Shown here: positions 23,501 through 30,747 of the stretch, piece after piece
Layout of the letters: every line of letters starts with the position of its first letter
How positions within the stretch are numbered: the stretch's first letter is position 1
DNA from: Lytechinus pictus
Taxonomy: Eukaryota; Echinodermata; Echinoidea; Temnopleuroida; Toxopneustidae
Direction: 5' to 3'
DNA length: 64,000 nucleotides
Assembly (NCBI RefSeq): GCF_037042905.1
Contig: NC_087257.1
Coordinates: forward strand, 18,119,001 to 18,183,000
Notes under the pieces: model-generated
Databases searched by the model: none
Told to the model about the DNA's origin: nothing
The model's input: the letters and a program-made list of their open reading frames with translations, nothing else
Program-made: the position numbers and the translations under genes

Positions 23501-26432
23501 TTAATTTGCCCCTCCCCCCCCCCCCTTAGATGAAGAACTTCTCTCATGCATGGTCACGAGTGTCCAGTGTCCCCAGGTCCCTTTCCAATTAATGTACGCC
23601 TTTACGCCAATGTATTTGGCGATTTAATTGACACAAATAACAAAATGACATGTCTGACACCTTATTGTTGACCATGGAAATAATATCTCTTTAATAATAT
23701 CTCTGTAATAATCTCTTACACAAACTGCAAATAATGTATTTATTAATTATTGACAGTGCAATGTTATCAATGGGCTCAAGCCGCCCGTGGCCTGAAGCAA
23801 TGGAGGCCCTCACCGGTCAGAGAGAGATGAAAGCAGATGCCATCTTGGAATACTTTCAGCCACTGATGGAATGGCTGGAGAACATTAACGAAGAGAACGA
23901 AGATGTGATTGGATGGGACGGGCCAATGAGTAAGCTATAATTTGATTGGATGAATAAATTTCAGTCAATTAATTGTTTTTGGATGATGCGATGTACAATT
24001 GAAAGGCATTTTTGGGTAAGCATAGGTGTTCAGGGTGTGTGTGCGCGGGATGAGTATGTGCGTGTGTATGATATGTGTGTATGTATAAAGATACATTACA
24101 GTGCGTTTCAGAAAAAAAGCTTATCCAAATCTAAAGGGCTGAAATTCTGACCATGTTTAATTTTGTGAAATTATTCTGCATGGATATAAATGAGAAACTC
24201 ATCAGCTTTTTATTGATATCCTATTTGTACCATTTTGTGCCATGCATGACCAAATCAATTGATGTTGAAGACAAGAGTTGCAGAGACCACTTTTTCCAAG
24301 TTTTGGTAAAGTGGGTAAAATGTGCAATTGATAGAATAATATTTTTTCCAAAGTATTTTTTGTGTTACTACAGGAATTTCTCTGAAATGATAAGTGAAAG
24401 ATTAATGTCTTATCATGGTCCTGGTCTTATTCACCCACACCTTCAACATGTCATCCTCTCCTTTGAAAACCAAACCGGGAGCGTGGAAGGATGTCTTGGA
24501 CAGCTCGTCTCACCAATGGCAATGTCGGATCATTGTGCAAAGCATCCACCTCATATCGAATTCGGCCCTGCAAATCAAGATCTTGGCGAGGAGTTGCAAA
24601 CACCTTATTTTTAAGTGTCTCCAAAGGAAATAATCACAGGCTGTGAGGTGATCTTGGTGGCCGTTCAATGCCATGGTTGAGGGCAACAACTTAATGTCCA
24701 AAGAGTTATCTCAGTCTATCACGAATGATGTTGGAAGTATGGGCAGGAGCGCCGCCCTGAATCCACCAAAGATGCCTGTACACTCCTCACAACTGTCTCT
24801 CAAAATGTTGTTCCAACTGTGGTATATTCTACTCATTAATGATGTGCAAGTACATTCACTTATTTACACTCCTTTGGAAGAAAAAGGTCCAATCAAAAGA
24901 TTTTTATCAGCTCAGGCATCGATGAAAGTATTTACATCAGCCTCTGCCTTTTCATCAAGTTTTCAAGAACTTGGAAAAAGTGGTCTCTGCACCTTTTGTC
25001 TTCAACATCAATTAATTCGGCCATGCATAATGCAAATGGCACAAATATAGGGTATCGTTAGAAAGCTGATTTGTTTCTATTTAATATCCATACACAATAA
25101 TGTCACGAAATTAAATATGATCCGAATATCAGCCCTTTAGATTTGGATTACCTTTTTTTCTGAAACGCACTGTATATTGACATGGATGTGTGTGTGTGTA
25201 TGCGTCTAAGAGGGTGTATGTGTGCGTGGGACTGGGAGATGTTGTGACTTTATAAATGTACTTTAGCATATTGGTGTGTACAAATGCATATTACGTGGGT
25301 GTTGGTGAGGGGTATATACATGTATCTGTCTGTCTTTAGTTTATGTGTGGGTGTGTGGAAGGTGTGTATGTTGTAACTTTTAAGGCAATGGATTACAACG
25401 CTAGGCCTACAGATATCTCGAAAGAAAATGGCTGTTTAAGGAAAGCATTTTTGTATCCTTAATTTCTCGACATCATAAAAATAATACATAACATTTATAA
25501 AGCGCTTACTACTGGTGTTTCTAAGCGCACTGTGTTCAATTTATGGTTTGTACTTGGTATTAAAAGAAAAGAAAGAAAAAAAAATGTGGCAGGGGAAAAT
25601 GACACAGCTAATGCAACTATACTAATAATCAAAAATCAAAACTGGTGTGCACCTCCAAATAACAAGATTACATGAAAGGATTAGAAAATAAATGATAAAA
25701 TTTACTATTATATTCCTTGCATTAAACATTCTCTTCTTTCCAGAGTTGTAATATTTGTTTTACCCAATGCATACTATTTTAAATTCAACATTTTTTGTCT
25801 TCCTCTTCTTATCATAAACAGTGACTACTCAAGAGTCTACAACAGCTGGAGGTAAATTATATAATGCAATATTATTATACAAACAAAAATGTATATTCAT
25901 TGCAAAAACAATAACGTTAAAATTAAACCACCAGTGTTCACACAGGATCACACAAAATCTTACACAAATTTCAATTCATGGTTTTACTTAAAAGCACCCA
26001 TTATTCTGGGATTTCTTTTACGTCATAATTTTAATAAAATTTCCCTTCATATTGCGATCAGTTACTAGTACTTATTTCGATGTCTTACCCATGGCAAACA
26101 ATGTTTGTGTTTGCACGTTGACACTGCTATCTTGGTAAATTTCCCAAAGCACCTCATCATTTTATCTCCTCATTACGCTATCGCATTAGCATGATGATAA
26201 AAGGAAACTGTGTTATTTCCTTTAATTTATTTTTCCTGGTCTACATAAGACGTATCGAAATAGTTCATGGAATCTATGAAAAATACTTGTCATTAGAATA
26301 CTTAAGATCAACTATCTGGCTATTCATTTTCATCTTTATATATTTTTGTTCAATGTTTCAGGTCCATCTGCGCTTGGAGGAAGCAGCGTTTTGATGATCT
26401 GTTTCTTCGCCCTCATATCAAAACTGATATAA
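8316..26432 (+). CDS. ACE/ACE2-family M2 zinc metallopeptidase, GPI-anchored type (14 exons, 651 aa)
   Basis: Zinc carboxypeptidase of family M2, expected to act on peptides at the outer cell surface. Exons: 8316-8537, 10346-10507, 13182-13275, 15980-16123, 17883-18071, 18841-18938, 19667-19839, 20603-20829, 21355-21505, 21848-21946, 23102-23224, 23757-23929, 25822-25851, 26362-26432. They join to 1956 nt in one frame, all with GT/AG. The start ATG has a CCACCATGG context. Residues 1-24 are a signal peptide. HELGH (378-382) plus E406 form the zinc site; H348, H511 and Y521 match catalytic-pocket residues. R276 (in DMWGRFW), Y516 and F518 match ACE2 R273, Y510 and F512 rather than the ACE residues, suggesting a monocarboxypeptidase-like pocket (inference). 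G520 replaces a highly conserved Arg. There is one catalytic domain and no collectrin-like domain; the tail is Thr-rich and then hydrophobic to the last residue. A possible poly(A) signal AATAAA is at 26651. Confidence 0.93.
8763..9004. mobile_element. Foldback element with about 67-bp terminal inverted repeats
   Basis: The left end CACTGCAAAAACTCCGGTGT and the reverse complement of the right end CACTACAAAAACTCCGGTGT agree over about 67 bases. The element is 242 bp and has no coding capacity. Flanks TGACGGTG and TGACGACG could be an 8-bp target duplication as in hAT elements, but the insertion lies in a GAC/GAT repeat, so chance is possible. Confidence 0.8.
9694..9790. mobile_element. MITE-like fragment, shared with 25901-25980
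   Basis: ACTGCAAAAAATAGTG, then CCACCAGTGTTCACAGAGGA and ATCTTATTTTACACC. The 25901-25980 stretch shows the same order of words (TGCAAAAACA, CCACCAGTGTTCACACAGGA, ATCTTACACAAATTTCAATT). The far end could not be defined. Confidence 0.5.
10346..10507 (+). CDS. M2 peptidase exon 2
   Basis: Residues 75-128, N-terminal helical lid. Acceptor TTTTTCAG, donor GAG|GTAAAC, phase 0 at both ends. Confidence 0.85.
11990..12122. repeat. Imperfect inverted repeat in intron 2
   Basis: The left arm includes GATATGCGTCGGGCTAGTGG and the right arm CCACTATAGCCCGGCGCATA, bounded by CCAAGTGG-type words. The arms are about 50 bp and the GC-rich centre contains CTTCGCCAGTCTGCTTCGC. Confidence 0.75.
12120..13135. 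repeat. GAGACGTC-rich degenerate repeat tract
   Basis: About a dozen copies of GACGTC or one-base variants, mostly as GGAGACGTCT or GAGACGTCAC, occur in about 1 kb (for example near 12151, 12498, 12630, 12703, 12741, 12768, 12886, 12950). GAGATGTC and AAGACATCGCGGAG variants lie between them. Spacing is irregular. No coding frame runs through it. Confidence 0.6.
13182..13275 (+). CDS. M2 peptidase exon 3
   Basis: Matches the segment of ACE proteins ending in a conserved Cys pair ([11 protein letters not shown], then DCLNLEPG). Acceptor CTCTAATAG, donor CCGG|GTAAGT, ends in phase 1. It is too short to appear as a long open frame. Confidence 0.85.
13276..15979 (+). other. M2 peptidase intron 3
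   Basis: An AT-rich stretch with no recognised gene or mobile element, apart from a purine-rich patch near 13560-13620 and the GGAAATG repeat at 15610-15870. Confidence 0.75.
15610..15870. repeat. Degenerate (GGAAAT/GAAATG)n repeat
   Basis: About 260 bases of hexamer-like words such as GGAAATGGAAATGG with point changes. The reading frame over it is an artefact of the repeat. Confidence 0.9.
15980..16123 (+). CDS. M2 peptidase exon 4
   Basis: Continues the frame ([19 protein letters not shown], then [18 protein letters not shown]), the ACE segment that includes the FAWEGW-like helix. Acceptor TTCATTCAG, donor AATG|GTAAGT. Confidence 0.9.
16137..16755. repeat. GAT-type trinucleotide tract with a 153-bp internal duplication
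   Basis: It begins a few bases after the exon 4 donor and consists of GAT with GAC, GCT and GGT variants. A segment starting GATAATGATGACGATGGTGA at about 16348 recurs at about 16501 almost unchanged (offset 153), so the simple repeat has been duplicated as a block. The open frames on both strands are repeat artefacts. Confidence 0.92.
17095..17882 (+). repeat. 101-bp tandem array, last copy is exon 5 splice acceptor
   Basis: GGATAATCGG recurs at 17120, 17221, 17322, 17423, 17524, 17625, 17726 and 17827, giving eight copies of exactly 101 bp. Seven are essentially identical. The eighth differs at several bases and ends CTTTCTCGTTCAG, the acceptor of exon 5. In the other copies the same place reads CTTTCTCGTTGAAATG, so they carry the pyrimidine tract without the CAG. 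Confidence 0.97.
17883..18071 (+). CDS. M2 peptidase exon 5
   Basis: Encodes [12 protein letters not shown] and [15 protein letters not shown], both strongly conserved in ACE proteins. Its acceptor CTCGTTCAG sits in the last copy of a 101-bp tandem repeat. Donor CTAG|GTGTGT. Confidence 0.93.
18175..18590. repeat. GAT/GGT microsatellite in intron 5
   Basis: Interrupted GATGATG and GTGGTG words over about 400 bases of peptidase intron 5 (18072-18840). The rest of the intron, 18590-18840, is plain AT-rich sequence. Confidence 0.88.
18841..18938 (+). CDS. M2 peptidase exon 6
   Basis: Encodes [11 protein letters not shown] and PNIDVSDEM. The Arg here (residue 276) is the ACE2-type residue; ACE has Gln. 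Acceptor ATATTACAG, donor CAG|GTGAGA. Confidence 0.92.
19008..19260 (-). mobile_element. LINE 3'-end fragment
   Basis: On the - strand it ends in TAAATAAATGAATTGAATTG-like repeats, a (GAATT)n tail typical of CR1/L2-type LINEs, preceded by AT-rich 3' sequence. It is heavily 5'-truncated, lies in intron 6 (18939-19666) and keeps no protein motif. Confidence 0.55.
19667..19839 (+). CDS. M2 peptidase exon 7
   Basis: Encodes [14 protein letters not shown] and [13 protein letters not shown]. The acceptor TATCACAAG|AAT was chosen because it restores both the reading phase and the family alignment; the open frame runs 75 bases further upstream. Donor TTTAG|GTAAGT. Confidence 0.9.
19879..19918. repeat. 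Poly(C)/poly(A) run
   Basis: About 16 C followed by about 22 A, shortly after the exon 7 donor. Run lengths may be affected by sequencing. Confidence 0.9.
20027..20270 (+). mobile_element. tRNA-Lys-derived SINE
   Basis: From 20056 the sequence has a box A-like GTGGTCCGGTGGTTAGAGC, an anticodon-loop region GGACTCTTAATC (CTT as in tRNA-Lys) and box B GAGTTCGAATCCC, followed by a body to about 20270. The anticodon stem pairs badly, so it is not a functional tRNA gene. 20027-20051 repeats the D-arm half (GGGTCGTGTGGTCCAGTGGT), a partial duplication of the head. It lies in peptidase intron 7 (19840-20602). Confidence 0.75.
20603..20829 (+). CDS. M2 peptidase exon 8, zinc site
   Basis: Contains the zinc-binding HELGH and the third ligand Glu in GAFHEAIGE, then [13 protein letters not shown]. 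Acceptor CTTTTCAG, donor GGCAG|GTAAGA. Confidence 0.97.
21355..21505 (+). CDS. M2 peptidase exon 9
   Basis: Encodes [30 protein letters not shown] and the start of the WWQLK segment. The donor is taken as TTAA|GTATGA at 21506 because it gives an exactly family-length WW-to-APV spacing when joined to exon 10. The open frame continues past it but does not match the family. Confidence 0.85.
21848..21946 (+). CDS. M2 peptidase exon 10
   Basis: Encodes [20 protein letters not shown] and [13 protein letters not shown], the last codon being split. Acceptor ATAAAAG, a weak tract; donor ATTGG|GTAAGT. The ACE2-type Tyr and Phe of the S1 pocket lie here. Confidence 0.87.
23102..23224 (+). CDS. M2 peptidase exon 11
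   Basis: Encodes [20 protein letters not shown], then [17 protein letters not shown], very close to the family. Acceptor TATTTTCAG, donor TTGC|GTAAGA. Confidence 0.93.
23757..23929 (+). CDS. M2 peptidase exon 12
   Basis: Encodes [19 protein letters not shown] and [12 protein letters not shown], then the GWDGPM end of the peptidase domain. Acceptor TTGACAG, donor ATGA|GTAAGC. Confidence 0.93.
24099..25172 (-). mobile_element. Tc1/mariner-like DNA transposon, decayed
   Basis: 1074 bp flanked by TA on both sides. The ends match as inverted repeats: CAGTGCGTTTCAGAAAAAAA at 24099 and its complement ending at 25172, with similarity continuing inward (ATCCAAATCTAAAGGGCTGA, and again around GAGACCACTTTTTCCAAG). 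The - strand 24510-24701 reads [15 protein letters not shown], the DDE-transposase motif usually written DLTPCDFFLWGYLK in mariner-type proteins. Frames are broken throughout. It lies in peptidase intron 12 (23930-25821). Confidence 0.85.
25480..25560 (-). mobile_element. LINE/SINE 3'-end fragment
   Basis: On the - strand it reads TAAGCGCTTTATAAATGTTA and then an AT-rich tail, the AGCGCTTTATAAAT-type 3' end shared by L2/CR1-related elements and SINEs that use them. It is a short remnant in intron 12. Confidence 0.5.
25822..25851 (+). CDS. M2 peptidase exon 13 (30 bp, Thr/Ser linker)
   Basis: A 30-base exon coding TTQESTTAG, flanked by ATAAACAG and GGAG|GTAAAT. It links the peptidase domain to the membrane anchor and is consistent with an O-glycosylated stalk. 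Confidence 0.75.
25901..25980. mobile_element. MITE-like fragment, sister of 9694-9790
   Basis: Shares CCACCAGTGTTCACA-GGA and following words with the intron 1 fragment. It sits in intron 13, 50 bases after the 30-bp exon. Confidence 0.45.
26362..26432 (+). CDS. M2 peptidase exon 14, GPI-signal-like tail
   Basis: Codes GPSALGGSS followed by a hydrophobic stretch ([10 protein letters not shown]) that ends at the stop three residues later with no cytoplasmic tail. That is the layout of a GPI-anchor signal, with small residues at 631-637 as possible omega site. Acceptor ATGTTTCAG, stop TAA at 26430. Confidence 0.8.
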
Positions 26433-27558
26433 TTAGCTCCAACACACCATTTCTTTAAGGGGAAACGTGACAATTTGTTTGGCAAAATCAAGAATTAAAT
26501 AGGATTTTTTAACGAAAATATGCCTATAAGATTCAAAGGATACCTTATCTTCCGCTTTCCCCTATGTTTCTCAAGTTGTCTAAAGTCAACTCTAGTTCGT
26601 GACTATTTTGCGGAGATATATTTTTAAAGTCCGTGTGTGAGGTCCTTGCAAATAAAAAACATGGGTGGCAATTATTTGCAAATATTAATTGTACTCTAAA
26701 TAGAACAAGTCAAAATACAAAAAATCCTTTTTTACTGTTCGATGTAAGAAACCAATTAGGACCCAATTGTCAATTCGCAGTTGATTGCAAGTTTTCTGAT
26801 TGACTCTTTATCATTAAATTTACTTGCAACTGATATCAAGCTTAATGCAATCGAAGGAGGTGCAGATATGTCTACCCCCCAAAAAAAAAAAAAAAAAAAA
26901 AAAAACTGTGATCCTCACAACACGATTTAATACTTTTTTTCTTCTAAGATTCAAACATATTTAGATAATATTGCGAGTATGACTATGCAAATAAATGATT
27001 TTTATACTATTACAGTAAACATTTAACATTACAAAATGGCCTTGTAACTGACTCCATGTTTTTCATGTCAAGCTTCGGTGACAATTTTGTGTTCCAATGG
27101 GGAGGTAATTTAGCGAAGTTGATCAAAGAGTGAAACATGAAACGTAAACTGCGAAACATGAACAGCGGATGAAGAAAAGACGAAGAGGATATAAAGAAAT
27201 AATTTTCTATAATTATGAGAGGGGGATCGGATATGGGAGAAAGAGGCATAGAATATAGTCAGTTCGATCAGTCTATTGAGAGAGAGAGAGAGAGAGAGGA
27301 TGGGGGTATATTGAATTGATTAAGAAAAAAGAATAAACTATATAAAAAAGTGATAAATTTTCTTAATGAAAAAGACATCTTGATTAATGTAACATTTCCA
27401 TCGTAGATTCCATAAACACGTTAGAAACAATCATAGCTTTCACATTAATAAGACTTTTTTTTCGCAAATCTGTCCAAAAATAAGTCAGACACTACCTATA
27501 GTGACAATACATATAGTAAATATTTGAATCTCTGGAGAATCATTGAAAATATATGAAC
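26433..27558. other. Spacer between two convergent genes
   Basis: 3' region of the peptidase gene (AATAAA at 26651) running into the 3' end of the methyltransferase gene on the other strand. Contains an A-run (26880-26905) and a (GA)n run (27278-27299). No coding sequence recognised. Confidence 0.7.
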
Positions 27559-27920
27559 TTACGAAGAAGGGTCTTTCCATATCTCTATTATTTCAAAATC
27601 ATTACTTATCAGTATTCTCTTGCCGTCATCGCTCTTCGTGGTCAACGATCTCAGAATGTCCATTGTACCATTCAAGACGTCTTCAGACGCTGTTTGGCAA
27701 AAGTAGGCACCTTGGGTTAAAAAGTCCATCAGTTTGGGTCCGACGTCAGACCCGGCATCGAATACCGAAGTGACGTCGATGACAGCTGGAAATGGAGTGA
27801 CACGAAGTCGACGTTGATTTGCACGACGGGCAGCGTCGAGGATACGACGTCCCGGCGACATGTGGGAAGGTTTGGAAATCCACGGTAACTGATGGGCGAA
27901 TTCCGAGGTCTTGTTCTCTC
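27559..27920 (-). CDS. HNMT-like exon 4
   Basis: Encodes the C-terminal substrate-side region, from ENKTSEFAHQLPW to EIWKDPSS and a TAA stop at 27561-27559. The acceptor TTTCAATAG directly follows a hexamer-like repeat. Confidence 0.83.
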
Positions 27921-30747
27921 CTATTGAAAGAAAAATGAGATTCAGATACAGGTTCCGCTACAGTTACAGATACAAATTCAAATGCATATTCAGGTTCAGA
28001 TACCAATTCAGATTTAGATACATATTCAGATAGAGATCCAAATTCAGATTCGGATTCAGATACAAATCCAGATTTATATAAAAATTCAGATTCGGGGGGG
28101 GGGGATGTTTGGAGGGGTAACATTTTGTTATTGCTTGTTATAGAATTTTCGAGAAATAGTGTGGTGTGTTGTGCCCCCTTTTTTGCTGACCAATCCTTGC
28201 TCCGCTTATATCATGTATATAGTTCCCCGTTTTTCCTCTTGATTTGGGTGTCATTTTATCAAATCCTATACAGTGTACATGAATGAAACATGAATTAAAC
28301 CTATAGTCTGGAGTTCAGAATAAGTGCACTTTTTATTGATATAAGGTTATTTTCCCCATTACAGATCACACAACTATACAGAAAAAATACAGCTGACACG
28401 AACGAATATCCTGTTAAACAGACGTTTTAATGACACGATTGACCTGTGGTGAGACAAAAATCGGAAGAGCGCAGGAAAAGGAAATTTTACCTGATTTGTG
28501 AACGAGAAGACTCGCGCCCCCTACGGTCAAGGATGCCAGCAGACGGTCCATGGTCATCCCGACATCCTCCAAATAATACGCAGTGTGTACCATGCTGATA
28601 AAGTCAAACTCCTGAGAATCCTTTAAAAAACAAAGAATGTATTTGAGAATCTTAAAAAATCTGTTAATATCTGATCATATATAATTTTCATACTGCGGAG
28701 AGTATGTATATACACTTTGTATCCAAATAATGTGAATTAAAAGTTTTGATGTGTAACAAGCCAAAGAACATACACACGTACTTTTGCGATTCTTAAAGGT
28801 CAATTCCATCCCAGAAAAATGTTGATTTGAATAAATAGAGAAAATCAAACAAGCATATAAATGCTGAAAATTTCATCAAAATCGGATGTAAAATAAGAAA
28901 GTTATGGCATTTCAAAATTTCGCTTATTTTTCACAAAACAGTGATATGCACAACTCAGTGTCATGCAAATGAGTCAGTCGATGATGTCCATCACTCACTT
29001 TTCTTTTGCTTTTTATTGTTTGAATTATATAACATTTCATTTTTTACAGATTTGACAATAAGGACCAAGTTAACTGAACCATAATATTAATCAATGCTAA
29101 TTCCACAGGTTCAGGGAGGAATTAATTGTTGTTTCACTTGACAATGAGGAGAAAGTGAGAATATTTCATATAATAAAATGCAAAAGAAAAAGTGAGTGGA
29201 TGACGTCATCAGTTTCCCATTTGCATACCAACCAGGATGTGCATATAACTGTTTTGTGAAATTAAGCGAAACTTTAAAATGTCATAACTTTCTTATTTTA
29301 CACCCGATTTTGATGAAATTTTCAGTGTTATGCTTTTTGGAGTTTTCTCTTTTTATTCAAATCAACATTTTGTTGGCGTTGGCGTGGACTTGTCCTTAAA
29401 TTTATTGAAGAATAACTTGTAAAGGGTTCATGGAAAAACATTTATTAGGCGTTTGGCTTTTGGAAGTTATATAAACGTTTGCACGATGGTGATCCTGCAA
29501 TTATAAGTTCGTTCAATTTTCTTTTTTATATACAATTTCAGAAAAATATTTTTTTTGTTAGTATATATATATCTATATAAAGAGAGAGGAGAGAGAAGAG
29601 AGGGATATAAAGACAGTCAGACAGGAAGATAAAGAGAGTGAGAGCACTATATAGTTGGCAATGCATATACTATCATTATAACTATAATTATTACCTCGGA
29701 ATTTGTCCAGTATTCTTCAATGGTCGTGTTTTGCCAGTCAAAGATGACGTTTGAGAGGTTTGAACTTTTCTCAACTGTATCTTTGAACTCCTTGAAAGCT
29801 GGCTGATCTGGTTCTACCACGGTGTAATGGATTTTGGTAAAATGACGAAGAAACTTCTCAAGCATCATTGTGTCCGTCCTTCCTATAATCAAAATCATAA
29901 AAGAACAGATATACGTGATAACCATCATGATAATAATAGACAAATTATTTCCTCTCTTTTGCTATGATATTGCTCAAATTTATTCACTTTAAATCACCCA
30001 AGTCATGAGGTATGGCGAGATGTGATCATATAAATTAACAAAGAAATGATAAAAGCAGGTAATAATTCATAATTTACCGAAAAATGAAATCTACCATTTA
30101 AAAAAGATCAGATGGGCATTTAGTAATATCATTCTTAATACAAATAATTTTGTAGTACAGTTTTGTACGAATTACTTAGTACTACAATATATAGTAATGG
30201 GCAATATTACATATTTGGGCATTTGTTTACTACCAGCTATATCACGAGAAGTTGATATATCGCACCCCAAAGAATGAAAAATATATAGATTTTAAAATAT
30301 GATATCTTTCAAATTTACCTTGCCCTATCTGTGTAATTTTCGTTGATTTCTAAAGTAGTGACGAAAAAAGAACTACAAAGAGAAAAGAAAAGAGGAGAGA
30401 GAAGAAAGGAAAGTATACAAAGAGATCGAGGTACTGGTCATGTGACTAACTTACTGTGTTATTCAATAAAAAAGTATTGTCTTGCTATACCTTGGTGCTG
30501 CCCCGCGATAAATTTACTTACCGTTTCCCGTACCGATCCCAAGCAAACGAAGTTCCTTATCGGTCGGGTGAGACTTTGTCATCTTCACCACGACCTCCTG
30601 CTCGAAGTCCATTTCGAACCATCGTTCCAGTTTGGGCACACCGTCATTGTTGGGCAAGAAAGCCGTCTCGAAGACGTCCTCAAATCTTTCCGAATCGCTG
30701 ACGAAGTCTCTCAAACCGGGGATCGAAGATGGTAGCTGTGTTCCCAT
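27559..30747 (-). CDS. Histamine N-methyltransferase-like methyltransferase (4 exons, 301 aa)
   Basis: SAM-dependent small-molecule methyltransferase of the HNMT type, expected in the cytosol. The vertebrate enzyme inactivates histamine and is about 292 aa, close to the 301 here. Exons on the - strand: 30747-30522, 29882-29695, 28620-28491, 27920-27559; total 906 nt in one frame, all with GT/AG. Residues about 68-76 hold LLGIGTGNG, the glycine-rich SAM loop. IHYTVVEPDQPAFKEF is the strand with the acidic ribose-binding residue, and FDFISMVHTAYYVEDV matches the FIHMIQMLYYV region. The C-terminal half is weaker but ends family-like (RILISNDFEIIEIWK). The true substrate is not provable; echinoderm HNMT-like proteins may use other amines. 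Confidence 0.87.
27950..28096. repeat. Degenerate TTCAGATACAAA-type repeat
   Basis: About 150 bases of six-base words (TTCAGA, TACAAA, TTCAGG) in HNMT-like intron 3, beginning 30 bases from the exon 4 acceptor. On the gene strand it reads TCTGAATCTGAA, pyrimidine-rich. A G-run follows at 28096. Confidence 0.88.
28491..28620 (-). CDS. HNMT-like exon 3
   Basis: Encodes DSQEFDFISMVHTAYYVEDV, then LLASLTVGGASLLVHKSG. Acceptor TTTTTAAAG, donor TCAG|GTAAAA. It does not stand out as a long open frame and was found by phase and family match. Confidence 0.85.
28792..29400. mobile_element. TTAA-type foldback element, family A copy 1
   Basis: Starts TTAAAGGTCAATTCCATCCC and ends GGCGTGGACTTGTCCTTAAA; the two halves are imperfect reverse complements (ATCAAAATCGGATG on the left, ACACCCGATTTTGATG on the right). 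It fills much of HNMT-like intron 2 (28621-29694). No coding capacity. Confidence 0.88.
29695..29882 (-). CDS. HNMT-like exon 2
   Basis: Encodes RTDTMMLEKFLRHF, YTVVEPDQPAFKEF and SNVIFDWQNTTIEEYW. The acceptor ATTATAG lies within a short AT-rich tract; donor GAG|GTAATA. Confidence 0.85.
29883..30521 (-). other. HNMT-like intron 1
   Basis: AT-rich, with a GAAAGAAAAGAGGAGAGA purine patch near 30380. No coding sequence or mobile element recognised. Confidence 0.7.
30522..30747 (-). CDS. HNMT-like exon 1
   Basis: Start ATG at 30747-30745; codes the N-terminal helices and the SAM loop GIGTGNG. Donor AACG|GTAAGT, phase 1. Confidence 0.87.

Larger units (their letters stand above)
20830..23756 (+). 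other. Non-coding content of M2 peptidase introns 8 to 11
   Basis: Intron 8 (20830-21354) has a GAAGAA-rich patch at 21090-21230. Intron 9 (21506-21847) and the first part of intron 10 (21947-23101) are AT-rich. 22590-22800 looks like another LINE or SINE 3' end on the - strand, with a TTTCATTTCATTTATTGCC edge. Intron 11 (23225-23756) has a C-run near 23513. Nothing else recognised. Confidence 0.6.

Noticed and set aside
24153-24614. 153-aa + strand frame between peptidase exons 12 and 13
   Set aside because: It lies inside the Tc1/mariner-like element, antisense to the transposase relic, and breaks the peptidase alignment.
27746-28123. 125-aa Ser/Glu-rich frame on the - strand
   Set aside because: It reads through the intron 3 repeat into exon 4 in the wrong frame; the spliced frame matches the methyltransferase family instead.
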